DNA from: Pimelobacter simplex
GTDB taxonomy: Bacteria; Actinomycetota; Actinomycetes; Propionibacteriales; Nocardioidaceae
Direction of reading: 5' to 3'
Assembly: GCF_900114845.1 (NCBI RefSeq)
Contig: NZ_FOUK01000007.1
Coordinates: forward strand, 124,001 to 188,000
DNA length: 64,000 nucleotides
Shown in pieces: positions 45,445 through 54,531 of this stretch. The translations under genes were made by a program, and so were the position numbers. Position 1 is the stretch's first letter. Each line of letters starts with the position of its first letter. The notes under the pieces are model-generated. The model did no database searches. It was not told the origin of the DNA and saw nothing but the letters and a program-made list of their open reading frames with translations.

Positions 45445-47220
45445 CTCCTCCCCTGCCCCCTGCCTCGCGTCCGCACCGCGGGCCCACGCCGCCCAGAGCC
45501 GGGCGTAGGGTCCGCCGGCCGCGCGCAGCGCCTCCGGGGTGTCGAGCTCGACGAGCCGGCCGTGCTCCATGACGGCGACCCGGTCGCAGCGTGCGGCCTG
45601 GCTGAGCCGGTGCGCGACGATGATCGTCGTGCGCCCTGCGGTGGCGCGCTCGATGGCCTCCTCGAGCTGGCGCGCGCCGGCGCTGCCGGCCTCCGCCGTC
45701 GCCTCGTCGAGGACGACGACCGGCGGGTCGGCGAGGACCAGCCGGGCGAGGGCGACCTCCTGGGCCTGGAGCGCGGTGAGCGCGTGGCCGCCGGACCCGA
45801 TCGTGGTGTCGAGGCCCTCGGGCAGCGCCGTCGCCCAGCCGAGCGCACCGACGAGGTCGAGCGCGGCGGCGAGCTCGTCGTCGCTCGCCCCGGGGGCGGC
45901 GAGGCGGAGGTCGTCGCGCAGGGAGCCGCGGAAGAGGTGCACGTCCTGGGTGATGAGCGCCGCGGAGTGGCGCAGCACCTCGGGCGGCAGCTCCGCCGTC
46001 GTCGCGCCGCCGAGCCAGACCGCGCCGCTGGTAGGCAGCCGCAGCCCGGTGACGAGCGCCCCGAGCGTGGACTTGCCCGCGCCGCTGGCGCCGACCACGG
46101 CGAGCCGCTCCCCCGGCGCGACGTCGAAGGTGAGGTCGTGCAGGACCGGGTGGTCGGGGTGGTAGCCGAAGCCGACGTCGGCGAACCGCACCGAGCGGTC
46201 GGCGACGGGTGCGTCGCTGCCGGCGGGCACGACGCGGCGCGGCGCCTCGAGGACGCCGACCAGGCGGCCGAGGCCCGCCGCGGCGGACTGCACCTCCTCG
46301 AGCAGGGCGAGCACGATGTTGATCGGGTTGAAGAGGCGGATGAACATCAGCGCGGCCGCGGTCGCGTCGCCCGCGGTCACCGCGTCGCGGGTCACCAGCC
46401 ACCCGCCGACGACGAGGATCGCGGTGGTGCCGACGTACTCGGCGAGGTTGAGGCGCTGGAAGAAGGTGGTCCGCATGACCACCGCGTCGAGGCGCAGCGC
46501 CCTGGTGGCGAGCGCGCGCTCACGGATGATCCCGCGGTGCCGCTCCCCCAGGCCGAACGCGCGAACCGTGCCGCTGGCCTGCACCGACTCGAGGATCTGC
46601 TGCACCTCGGCGCCCTCGGCGGTGGCGAGCCGTCGGTAGGTCGGGCCGGCCAGGCGCAGGTAGCCGCGCGTCGCCCCCACCTGGATCGGTACGGCGAGCA
46701 GCGCGGCCAGCGCGAACCGGTAGTCGACGAACGCGAGCCCGACCACGCTGAGCACCAGCGTCACGGCGGCCCCGCCGAAGCGGCTCAGCACGGCGCGGAC
46801 GACCTCGGCGAGCGCACGGACGTCCTGGCTGACCCGGGCGAGCAGGTCGCCGGTGCCGGAGTCCTCGACGACGCCGTAGTCGAGGTGGAGCGCGTGGTCG
46901 AGCACGTCCTCGCGCAGCTGCGCGACGGCGGGCTCGCCCACCTGGGCGATGAGCAGCTCGGCGACGAGCCCGGCGACACCCGCGAGCGCCGCCAGCCCGA
47001 CGAGGGCGAGGACCGGACCGGTCAGCGAGCCGCCGTCGGCGCCGGGCGCGAGCACCCGGTCGACCACGCGGCCGATGACGACCGGGACGGCGATCCCGGC
47101 CGCCGCCGCGACGACCATCATCACCACGGCGCCGGCCGCGAGGCCGGCGCGCGGGCGGAGCACCCGGCGCAGCTCGCGCAGCGTGGCCCGGCCGGAGCCG
47201 ATCCCGATCAGGGCGCTCAT
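45442..47220 (-). CDS. ABC exporter-fold half-transporter with intact Walker A/B and degenerate signature
   Basis: 592 residues: six-helix exporter-type membrane domain (about 20-310) and an ATPase domain. Walker A GASGAGKST (377-385) and Walker B VVVLDE (501-506) are intact, and the H-loop is IIVAHRLSQ. The signature slot reads LTALQAQ (about 481-487) instead of LSGGQ. The preceding gene encodes the complementary half. Last gene of the iron operon; IrtAB-like pairs import or reduce ferric siderophores in mycobacteria, so a role in siderophore traffic is inferred. ATGA overlap with the partner gene. Confidence 0.88.
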   Translation of the reverse strand: MSALIGIGSGRATLRELRRVLRPRAGLAAGAVVMMVVAAAAGIAVPVVIGRVVDRVLAPGADGGSLTGPVLALVGLAALAGVAGLVAELLIAQVGEPAVAQLREDVLDHALHLDYGVVEDSGTGDLLARVSQDVRALAEVVRAVLSRFGGAAVTLVLSVVGLAFVDYRFALAALLAVPIQVGATRGYLRLAGPTYRRLATAEGAEVQQILESVQASGTVRAFGLGERHRGIIRERALATRALRLDAVVMRTTFFQRLNLAEYVGTTAILVVGGWLVTRDAVTAGDATAAALMFIRLFNPINIVLALLEEVQSAAAGLGRLVGVLEAPRRVVPAGSDAPVADRSVRFADVGFGYHPDHPVLHDLTFDVAPGERLAVVGASGAGKSTLGALVTGLRLPTSGAVWLGGATTAELPPEVLRHSAALITQDVHLFRGSLRDDLRLAAPGASDDELAAALDLVGALGWATALPEGLDTTIGSGGHALTALQAQEVALARLVLADPPVVVLDEATAEAGSAGARQLEEAIERATAGRTTIIVAHRLSQAARCDRVAVMEHGRLVELDTPEALRAAGGPYARLWAAWARGADARQGAGEE

Positions 47221-48899
47221 CGCAGCACCGCCGCGGCGTAGCCGGCGTGGTCGAGCAGGGTGTGGTGGCGGCCGACGACGACGTCGCCGTCGAGCCACAC
47301 CACCTCGGTGCAGGCGTCGAGCAGCACCGGGCTGGTGGTGAGCACGACGGTGGTCCGGTCGGCGCGGAGCGCGACCAGGCGCGAGGCGATGAGCGCCTCG
47401 GTGACCGAGTCGACGGCGCTGGTCGGCTCGTGGAGCACGAGCACGGGTGGGTCGAGGGCCAGTGCGCGGGCCAGGCCGACCCGCTGCCGCTGGCCGCCGG
47501 AGAGCAGGTGACCGCCCTCGCCGACCTGGGCGTCGAGGCCACCGGGGATCACGTCGAGGACGTCGCGCACCGCGGCCGCGTCGATGGCGGCCGCGACGGC
47601 GTCGGCAGCCCGGTCGGTGCCGTCGACGTTGGCCGCCAGGGTGCCCGTGAAGAGTCGCGCATCGTGCGGCGCGACGACGACGGTGCGGCGCAGCGCGGTC
47701 GGCTCGGCGGCGCTGAGCGCCACGTCGTCGAGGCGGACCAGGTCGCCGTGCGGGCGGGGCTCGCCGGTGAGCGCGGCGGCGAGCCGCTCGAGCTGCTCGG
47801 GACGGCCGACGACGCCGGTCACCACGCCGGGGCGCAGCCGGAGCGCGCGGCCGGGCAGGTCGACGACCCGGCCGTCCACGTGGAGGGGCCCGGGCGGGTC
47901 GGGCAGCGGTGCGCCGCCGTACGACGGTGGGGCGGTCGCGAGCACGCCCGCGACCCGGATCGCCGCGGCCCGGACCGTGGCCAGCTCGGCGAACGTGTAG
48001 GCGACCATCTGCAGCGGTCCGGACAGGAACTGGGCCAGGCCGAGGGCGGCGACGAGGGCGCCCAGGCTGATCCGGCCGTCGAGCGCGAGCCCGCCGGCGA
48101 CGGCCACGGTGGCGGCGACGAGCAGCGCTGGGGCGAGCGCCGCAAGTGCCTCGAAGCCGGCACCCGCGCGGGCGCTGCGGAGGGCGGCACGCAGGGCGTG
48201 CCCGCTGACGAGCCGGAACCGGCGTCCCGCGGCGTCCTCGGCGGACAGGCCCTTGAGCACCCGGAGCCCGGTGAGCAGGTCGGCCGCGGCGTCGGCGGCC
48301 TCGGCGCTGGCCTGGCGGTCGGCGACGACCCGGCGCTCGAGGAGCACCGAGGCGCGGTGCAGGAGGAACGTCACGACGACCACGCCCACCACGACGACCA
48401 GGCCGACGACCGGGTGGATCCGCAGCAGCGCGACGACGGCGACGAGCATCCCGGCCAGGCCGGCCGCGAACATCTGCAGCACGCTCGAGCTCTCGGCGAC
48501 CGTGCGCACGTCGGACGACGCGACCTCGGCGAGGCCGCCCGAGCCGTTCTCGTGGGGGCCGATCCCGCGGACGTCGAGCAGGTGCGCCGCGACCCGGCCG
48601 CGCAGGGCGACCTCGGCGTCGGCAGCCACCCGGGTCGCCGTCCGGTCGAAGCAGCGGTAGGAGAACGACAGCACCGCGAACGTCACCGCGAGCACGAGCA
48701 GCCAGCGCACCAGCGCCTGGTCGTCGCGGGCGCTGACACCGCGGTCGAGCGCGAGGCCGACGACGACCGGCACCATCGCCTCGCCGGCCTGGTGGCCGAT
48801 CGCGCAGACGGTCGCGAGGGTGACCCGCCACGGCTGGGCCGTGATCGCGTCCCGGAGCAGCCCGCCGGAGGTGGGGGCCGCAGGGGTGGGCTCAGCCAT
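47217..48899 (-). CDS. ABC exporter-fold half-transporter with intact signature and lost Walker A
   Basis: 560 residues with six membrane helices (about 25-310). The ATPase domain keeps the signature LSGGQRQRVGLARAL (466 on). The Walker A slot is VVGRPEQLE, with no GKS/T. Walker B reads VLVLHEPTS with His for Asp, and the H-loop position is TTSP. It therefore cannot bind ATP normally but can complete the site of its partner. The start overlaps the FecE-like gene stop by 8 bp. Second-last gene of the iron operon. Confidence 0.88.
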   Translation of the reverse strand: MAEPTPAAPTSGGLLRDAITAQPWRVTLATVCAIGHQAGEAMVPVVVGLALDRGVSARDDQALVRWLLVLAVTFAVLSFSYRCFDRTATRVAADAEVALRGRVAAHLLDVRGIGPHENGSGGLAEVASSDVRTVAESSSVLQMFAAGLAGMLVAVVALLRIHPVVGLVVVVGVVVVTFLLHRASVLLERRVVADRQASAEAADAAADLLTGLRVLKGLSAEDAAGRRFRLVSGHALRAALRSARAGAGFEALAALAPALLVAATVAVAGGLALDGRISLGALVAALGLAQFLSGPLQMVAYTFAELATVRAAAIRVAGVLATAPPSYGGAPLPDPPGPLHVDGRVVDLPGRALRLRPGVVTGVVGRPEQLERLAAALTGEPRPHGDLVRLDDVALSAAEPTALRRTVVVAPHDARLFTGTLAANVDGTDRAADAVAAAIDAAAVRDVLDVIPGGLDAQVGEGGHLLSGGQRQRVGLARALALDPPVLVLHEPTSAVDSVTEALIASRLVALRADRTTVVLTTSPVLLDACTEVVWLDGDVVVGRHHTLLDHAGYAAAVLR

Positions 48900-49674
48900 G
48901 GAGGCCGCCCAGCGGCAGCACGAGCGGGGCGCCGGACACCGGGTCCTCGATCACCTTGCACGGCAGGTCGAAGACCTGCTCGATCGTCGCGGACGTGACG
49001 ACGTCGGCCGGGTGCCCCTCCGCCACGATGGCGCCGTCGCGCATCGCGACGATCCGGCTGCCGTAGCGGGCGGCCTGGTTGAGGTCGTGGAGCACGGCGA
49101 CGACGGTCCGGCCCTCGCGGTTGAGCCGGGTGAGCAGCTCCATCAGCTCGATCTGGTGGGCGATGTCGAGGAAGGTAGTGGGCTCGTCGAGCAGCAGGAG
49201 CCCGGTCTGCTGCGCGAGGACCATCGCGATCCAGACCCGCTGCCGCTGGCCGCCGGAGAGCTCCTCGACGAGGCGGTCGGCCAGGTCCGTCGTCCCGGTG
49301 GCGTCGAGGGCCTCGTGGACGGCGGCCTCGTCCTCCCGCGACCACTGCCGCAGTGCCGACTGGTACGGGTGCCGGCCACGGGCGACCAGGTCGGCGACCG
49401 TGATCCCCTCGGGCGCGAGCGCGGTCTGCGGCAGCAGCCCGAGCCGCCGGGCGACCTGCTTGGAGCTGAGGCTGCTGATCAGCTTGCCGTCGAGCAGGAC
49501 CTGCCCGCCGGACGGCTTGAGCAGCCGCGAGAGGGCGCGCAGCAGCGTCGACTTGCCGCACGCGTTGGGCCCCACGATGACCGTGAAGGATCCCTCCTCG
49601 ATGGTGAGGTCGACGTGCTCGCCGATCGGGCGTCCGGCGTAGCCGAACGTCAGGTCCTGTGCTTCGAGGGTCAT
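48892..49674 (-). CDS. Ferric-siderophore ABC transporter ATPase (FecE/FepC type)
   Basis: 260 residues. Walker A GPNACGKSTLL, signature LSGGQRQRVWIAMVLAQ, Walker B LLLLDEPTTFLD and H-loop AVLHDLNQA. The phrases LLPQTALAPEGITVADLVARG and RHPYQSALRQW are characteristic of siderophore/iron(III) importers. Energises the permease pair encoded upstream; 4-bp overlap with the FecD-like gene. Confidence 0.94.
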   Translation of the reverse strand: MTLEAQDLTFGYAGRPIGEHVDLTIEEGSFTVIVGPNACGKSTLLRALSRLLKPSGGQVLLDGKLISSLSSKQVARRLGLLPQTALAPEGITVADLVARGRHPYQSALRQWSREDEAAVHEALDATGTTDLADRLVEELSGGQRQRVWIAMVLAQQTGLLLLDEPTTFLDIAHQIELMELLTRLNREGRTVVAVLHDLNQAARYGSRIVAMRDGAIVAEGHPADVVTSATIEQVFDLPCKVIEDPVSGAPLVLPLGGLHG

Positions 49675-50696
49675 CGGATCTCCTTGCGTGCCTGGACGAG
49701 AAGCACCCAGACGAGGTAGGCGCCGCCGGCCACGATCGTCACGAGACCGACCGGGACCAGCGCGGGGAAGGCGTGCTGCGCGACGAAGTCGGCAACGACG
49801 ACGAGGCAGGCACCCATGGCCGCGGACGGCACCCTACGGACTCCCGCCGAGCGGGTGAGCCGGCGGGCCAGCTGAGGTGCCGCGAGGGCGACGAACGTGA
49901 TGGGGCCGGCGACCGCGGTGACGGTCGCGGTGAGCATGGTGCCGCCGACGAGCAGCCCGAGCCGGGTCCGCTCGACGGGGACGCCGAGGGCCGCGGCGGC
50001 GTCGTCGCCGAGCTCGAGTGCGGCGAGCCCGCGGCCGAAGCACAGCAGGACGGCGAGACCGGCGGCGATGCCGACGACAGCGAGGCGGACCTCGGGCCAG
50101 GCCAGGCCGTTGAGGCTGCCCGCACCCCAGATCGCGGCCATCTGGGCGATCTGGATCGGCGCCTTGAGCAGCAGGTACGTCGTCACGGAGCCGAGCATCG
50201 CGGTGACGCCGATGCCGACGATGATGAGCCGGAAGCCGTGCATCCCGCGGCGGTAGGCCAGCAGGTAGACGACGAGCGCGGTGGCGATGCCGCCGATCAG
50301 CGCGCCGGGCAGCACCAGCGCGGTCGAGCCGACGATCACGATGGTGAGCACCGCGCCGGCGTACGCGCCCGCGTCGAAGCCGATGATGTCGGGGCTGCCG
50401 AGCGGGTTGCGGGTCAGCGACTGGAAGATCGCGCCGGCGACGCCGAGCGCGGCACCGAGCAGCAGGCCGAGGAGCACCCGCGGCAGCCGCCACTCGGTGA
50501 TGACGGTCTCGAGCGCGGGCGTGGTCTGGCCGAGGATCGTCCGGACCACGTCGACCGCGGAGACCTGGACCTTGCCGTAGGCGAGGCCGGCCACCGCTCC
50601 GGCGAGCGCGACGACGACGAGGACCAGGGTGATGACGAGGGTCCGCAGCGGGAACCTCAGCGAGACGGCGCCGCCCAGGCGCACCTGGACGTTCAC
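49671..50696 (-). CDS. Iron-siderophore permease (FecD/FepG type)
   Basis: 341 residues, nine to ten helices. Typical FecCD motifs: RLPRVLLGLLLGAALGVAGA, QSLTRNPLGSPDIIGFDAGA and GPITFVALAAPQLARRL. GTG at 50696 overlaps the upstream stop. Forms a heterodimeric channel with the next protein. Confidence 0.93.
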   Translation of the reverse strand: MNVQVRLGGAVSLRFPLRTLVITLVLVVVALAGAVAGLAYGKVQVSAVDVVRTILGQTTPALETVITEWRLPRVLLGLLLGAALGVAGAIFQSLTRNPLGSPDIIGFDAGAYAGAVLTIVIVGSTALVLPGALIGGIATALVVYLLAYRRGMHGFRLIIVGIGVTAMLGSVTTYLLLKAPIQIAQMAAIWGAGSLNGLAWPEVRLAVVGIAAGLAVLLCFGRGLAALELGDDAAAALGVPVERTRLGLLVGGTMLTATVTAVAGPITFVALAAPQLARRLTRSAGVRRVPSAAMGACLVVVADFVAQHAFPALVPVGLVTIVAGGAYLVWVLLVQARKEIR

Positions 50697-51682
50697 AGCG
50701 CGCTCGCCGTCCGGCGCCGGACCAGGCCGATCAGGACCGGGGCGCCGATCAGGGCGGTGACCACGCCCGCGGGGACCTCGTCGGGGATGACGACGACCCG
50801 CCCGACGACGTCGGCAGCGACCATGAGCAGCGCGCCCAGGGCCGCCGACCAGGCGAGGATCCGGCGCTGGTCCGGGCCGGTGATCCAGCGCGCGACGTGC
50901 GGGACCATCATGCCGACGAACCAGATCACGCCGGCCGCGGCGGTCGCGGCACCGCAGAGCACGGTGACGCCGACGACGACGAGCGCGCGCACCAGCCACG
51001 GGTGCACGCCGAGCGCGGCCGCGACGTCGTCGCCGAGCGCGAGCGCGTTGAGCCCGCGCGCCGCGAAGGCGGCGAGCACGACGCCCACGACGAGGAAGGG
51101 CGCGACCTGGCGGACGAGCGTCCAGTCGGTGCCCTCGAGCGAGCCCGCGCCGAACGAGCGGGCCGCGGAGAACGCGCGCTGCTCGAACAGCACGATGAGC
51201 TGGGTCAGCCCGGCCAGCACGGCGCCGACGGCCATGCCGGTCAGCACCAGCGTGGCCGGCGAGCGCCCGCGCCCACCGAGGTTGCCGATCACGTAGACGA
51301 CCAGCGTGGTCAGCCCGGCCCCGGCGAACGCGAACCAGACCGTGGTCCCGCTGCTCGCGCCCGGGACGAGCAGCGCGCCGAGCGCGATCGCGAACGCCGC
51401 GCCCGCGCCGACCCCGAGCAGCCCGGGGTCGGCGAGCGGGTTGCGGGTCATCCCCTGCATGAGCGCGCCGGCCAGGCCGAGCGACAGCCCGACCAGCAGC
51501 GCGAGGACGGTCCGCGGGATCCGCTGGTCGACCACGATCGTGCGCGGGTCGCCGTTGTCGCGGAAGAACGCCTCGCCGACGTCGATGACGGCCAGCGGCC
51601 GCGAGCCGAGGAGCAGGCTGGCGACGACGAGGAGACCCAGCGCGAGCAGGGCCCAGCGGATGCCACGGAGGTCGGTCCTCAC
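50693..51682 (-). CDS. Iron-siderophore permease (FecC/FepD type)
   Basis: 329 residues. RIPRTVLALLVGLSLGLAGA, MQGMTRNPLADPGLLGVGAG and GVIWFVGMMVPHVARWITGP mark the FecCD family. GTG start overlaps the SIP gene stop. Pairs with the FecD-like protein. Confidence 0.93.
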   Translation of the reverse strand: MRTDLRGIRWALLALGLLVVASLLLGSRPLAVIDVGEAFFRDNGDPRTIVVDQRIPRTVLALLVGLSLGLAGALMQGMTRNPLADPGLLGVGAGAAFAIALGALLVPGASSGTTVWFAFAGAGLTTLVVYVIGNLGGRGRSPATLVLTGMAVGAVLAGLTQLIVLFEQRAFSAARSFGAGSLEGTDWTLVRQVAPFLVVGVVLAAFAARGLNALALGDDVAAALGVHPWLVRALVVVGVTVLCGAATAAAGVIWFVGMMVPHVARWITGPDQRRILAWSAALGALLMVAADVVGRVVVIPDEVPAGVVTALIGAPVLIGLVRRRTASAL

Positions 51683-52566
51683 AGCCCGAGCTCGGCGAGC
51701 CGCGCCTCGTAGCGGTCCTCCAGCTCCTCCTCGCTGCCCTCCTGCTCCCAGATCGCGTCGAGGGTGGCGCGGGTCGCGTCGTCGAGCGCGTCGTAGCGCT
51801 CGCGCCAGCGCTCGGCGTCCTCGATCCAGTAGCCGACGGTCTTGTACGAGGTCGCGGGCAGGCGCAGCTCCTGGCGCAGGTACTTGCGCACCCCGCGCAG
51901 CACCTTCGACTCCCCCGCGACCCACACGTAGCCGACGCCCTCGGGGCGCGGCAGCGAGCGGACGACCTCCTCGAGCCGGCTCGGCGCGTGACCGTTGCCG
52001 CCGTGGATCCAGACCACGTCGAGGTTCGCGCGCTCCGGAACGGGCAGCTCGAACGACGCGTCGGGGACCTCGAGCACGAGCCGGGTCCGCACGTCCGGCG
52101 TGGTCTCCACCAGCCGGACGGCGGCGGGCAGGCCGGCGTAGTCGGCGACGAGCACCTGCCAGTCCAGGCCCTCCGGCGGCGCGTAGAGGGAGGTCGGGCT
52201 GTTGAGCCCGATCACCTGCCCCGGTGCGGCCTGGCGCGCCCACGTCGCCGCGACGCCGCCCTCGTGCACGACGAAGTCGACAGTGAGGTGGCCCAGGTCG
52301 GCGTTCCAGTCGCGGACCGTGTAGGTGCGCAGCTGGTCGGTGTCGATCGAGCCGTAGTCGAGGTTGCCGTCGATCACGCCGGGCAGGTCCGGGCGGCCGG
52401 CCGGGTCGACCGGGAACAGCAGCCGGATGTACTCGTCGCCGACGCCGGTCGTCCGGTAGCCGGCCAGACCCTCGCCGCCGAAGACCACGCGGCGCATGCC
52501 CGCGCTGAGGTCGCTCGCGGCGACCACCTCGGCGTGGTGGACGGTCATCGTCTCGGTCGCGCTCAC
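51679..52566 (-). CDS. Siderophore-interacting protein, FAD-dependent ferric reductase (ViuB-like)
   Basis: 295 residues. FAD-binding domain with RTYTVRDWNADLGHLTVDFVVH and GPASxWA-like VAATWARQAAPGQVIGLNSP; C-terminal SIP NAD(P)H domain with VWVAGESKVLRGVRKYLRQE. It releases iron from imported ferric siderophores by reduction in the cytoplasm. Placed between the binding protein and permease genes in an iron-box operon. An acidic C-terminal tail (QEGSEEELEDRYEARL) extends past the domain. Confidence 0.93.
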   Translation of the reverse strand: MSATETMTVHHAEVVAASDLSAGMRRVVFGGEGLAGYRTTGVGDEYIRLLFPVDPAGRPDLPGVIDGNLDYGSIDTDQLRTYTVRDWNADLGHLTVDFVVHEGGVAATWARQAAPGQVIGLNSPTSLYAPPEGLDWQVLVADYAGLPAAVRLVETTPDVRTRLVLEVPDASFELPVPERANLDVVWIHGGNGHAPSRLEEVVRSLPRPEGVGYVWVAGESKVLRGVRKYLRQELRLPATSYKTVGYWIEDAERWRERYDALDDATRATLDAIWEQEGSEEELEDRYEARLAELGL

Positions 52567-53633
52567 TTGTCGGCCTCCTTGCCCAGGGCCCGGCGGACGA
52601 CCTCGAGGAACGCGAGCTGGCCGCTCGGCGAGCCGTAGGTCATCTCCATCTCGGAGGTGACGATGTGGCCCTCCTTGACGAAGTCGAGCTGACCCCACAG
52701 CGCGTTCTTGTCGAGCTCGGCGAGGCTCTTGTCGAAGTCGGCCTGGCCCTCGGGGCCCAGGCCCTTGCCGGAGAAGGCGTAGTCGACGTCCTCGAGCTTG
52801 CCGACCTGCTCGCCGCTGAGAGCCTCGCCCTCGCGGTCGTTGGCCAACGACGAGTCGGCGATGGTGAGGCCCAGGTCGTCGAAGACCTGGCACTCCACGC
52901 CGGAGTAGCAGCCGGTCTGCACCTTGCCCTCCCAGACGCCGACCGGCGCGACCACGATGCCCGCGGTGTCGCCGATCTCCTTGCGCACCTCGGCCAGGCG
53001 CTCGTCGTACAGCTGACGCCAGGCGTCGAAGTACTCGGTGCGGCCGAGGGCCTCGGCGGTCTCCTCGAAGTGGCCGAGCCAGCTCTTGCCGTCGAACGCG
53101 TTGACGCTGTAGGTCGGCGCGATCTCGGGCAGCCGCTTGACGACCTTCTTGTCGTAGCCCAGGCCGTTGAGGATCATGTCGGGCTCGGCCAGCAGGATCG
53201 ACTCGAAGTCGTAGTCGGGGAAGTTGCCGAACGTGCTGACCCCCTCGAGCGGGTCGTAGGGGAAGAAGCACGGGAACGTCTTGTAGCCGTCGCCGCGGAT
53301 CGGCTGGCTCGACGCGAGCGGGTAGCGCAGCCAGATCAGCATGTCGACGTCGGTGGTGTACATGCCGAGCGCGGCCTTGGGGTGGGTCGGCAGCTCGACG
53401 TCGCCGAACTCGCTGGTGACCTTGCTCGTGCCCTCCTGCGCCGGGAGGGGCTTCAGCTCGGGGAGCTCCGGGATCACGGTGTTCTCGCACTGCTCGTCGA
53501 ACAGCTGCTGTCGCTTCTCGGCCGTCGGCTTGTCGGTCGCGGCCTCCGTCGAGCAGCCGGCCAGGACGAGCGCGGACAGCGACAGTCCGGTCAGCACGGC
53601 GCGGAACGGGAGGCGGGGAAACTGGGGGGTCAT
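52563..53633 (-). CDS. Fe3+-siderophore-binding lipoprotein
   Basis: 356 residues. Lipobox LVLAGC near residue 25, then a FepB/FhuD-type two-lobe fold (VDMLIWLRYPLASSQPI; EPDMILNGLGYDKKVVKRL; GHIVTSEMEMTYGSPSGQL). Captures the ferric siderophore outside the membrane for the FecCD/E importer. First gene behind the IdeR box. ATG at 53633 has AGAGG upstream; an in-frame ATG at 53663 would overlap the operator and is not used. Confidence 0.92.
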   Translation of the reverse strand: MTPQFPRLPFRAVLTGLSLSALVLAGCSTEAATDKPTAEKRQQLFDEQCENTVIPELPELKPLPAQEGTSKVTSEFGDVELPTHPKAALGMYTTDVDMLIWLRYPLASSQPIRGDGYKTFPCFFPYDPLEGVSTFGNFPDYDFESILLAEPDMILNGLGYDKKVVKRLPEIAPTYSVNAFDGKSWLGHFEETAEALGRTEYFDAWRQLYDERLAEVRKEIGDTAGIVVAPVGVWEGKVQTGCYSGVECQVFDDLGLTIADSSLANDREGEALSGEQVGKLEDVDYAFSGKGLGPEGQADFDKSLAELDKNALWGQLDFVKEGHIVTSEMEMTYGSPSGQLAFLEVVRRALGKEADK

Positions 53634-53650
53634 CGGGAACCTCTCGAAGA

Positions 53651-53669
53651 TTAGGTAAGGCATACCTTA
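53651..53669. promoter_or_regulatory. IdeR/DtxR-type iron box
   Basis: TTAGGTAAGGCATACCTTA is a close match to the actinobacterial iron box (TTAGGTTAGGCTAACCTAA) and is palindromic. It lies 18 bp before the binding-protein start and should repress the seven-gene iron operon when iron is plentiful. Confidence 0.9.
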
Positions 53670-53751
53670 GGTACTCGCTCGCACGGCCGCACGTCCGGTC
53701 CGGATCCCGGGCCGGACGGCGCCCGCCGCCCCTGCCCGGCAGCGAGGCCGC

Positions 53752-53757
53752 TAGCGT
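53752..53757 (+). promoter_or_regulatory. -10 element of the SDR gene
   Basis: TAGCGT begins 12 nt before the ATG at 53764; leaderless arrangement. Confidence 0.45.
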
Positions 53758-53763
53758 GCGGGC

Positions 53764-54525
53764 ATGACCGTCACCGACCTGTTCCGACTCGACGGCAAGG
53801 TCGCCGTCGTCACCGGCGCGAGCTCCGGGCTCGGCGTCGAGTTCGCCCGCGCCCTGGCCGAGGCCGGCGCCGACGTCGCCCTCGGCGCCCGGCGCGCCGA
53901 CCGGCTCGCCGACACGGCCCGCCTGGTCGAGGCCGCCGGACGCCGCGCGCTCTGCGTCGCCACCGACGTCGCCGACCCGGCGTCCTGCCAGGCGCTCGTC
54001 GACGCCGCGGTCGCCGAGCTGGGCCAAGTCGACATCCTGGTCAACAACGCGGGCGTCGGCACCGCCGTCCCGGCCACGCGCGAGACGCCCGAGCAGTTCC
54101 GCCAGGTCATCGACATCAACCTCAACGGCAGCTACTGGATGGCGCAGGCCTGCGGCCGGACCATGCAGCCGGGCTCGAGCATCATCAACATCTCGTCGGT
54201 CCTGGGCATCACCACCGCGGGCCTCCCCCAGGCGGCGTACGCCGCGTCGAAGGCCGGCATCATCGGCCTGACCCGCGACCTGGCCCAGCAGTGGACCGGC
54301 CGCAAGGGCATCCGGGTCAACGCGATCGCGCCCGGCTTCTTCGCCTCCGAGATGACCGACGACTACCCGCCGGGCTACCTCGAGCAGCAGCAGGCGCGCA
54401 TCCCGGCCGGCCGCAAGGGCGACGCCCGCGAGCTCGCCGCCACCGTCGTCTTCCTCGCCTCCGACGCGGCCGGCTACCTGACCGGCCAGACGATCGCCGT
54501 CGACGGCGGGCTCACGATCACCTGA
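53764..54525 (+). CDS. SDR-family oxidoreductase
   Basis: 253 residues, classical short-chain dehydrogenase. Cofactor motif VVTGASSGLGVEFARAL, NNAGVG, catalytic serine in NISSVLG and YAASK. The FabG-like C-terminus DAAGYLTGQTIAVDGGLTIT is present. Substrate unknown. Divergent from the iron operon with 130 bp between; stop 6 bp before the convergent AhpD-like gene. Confidence 0.9.
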   Translation: MTVTDLFRLDGKVAVVTGASSGLGVEFARALAEAGADVALGARRADRLADTARLVEAAGRRALCVATDVADPASCQALVDAAVAELGQVDILVNNAGVGTAVPATRETPEQFRQVIDINLNGSYWMAQACGRTMQPGSSIINISSVLGITTAGLPQAAYAASKAGIIGLTRDLAQQWTGRKGIRVNAIAPGFFASEMTDDYPPGYLEQQQARIPAGRKGDARELAATVVFLASDAAGYLTGQTIAVDGGLTIT

Positions 54526-54531
54526 GGGGCG

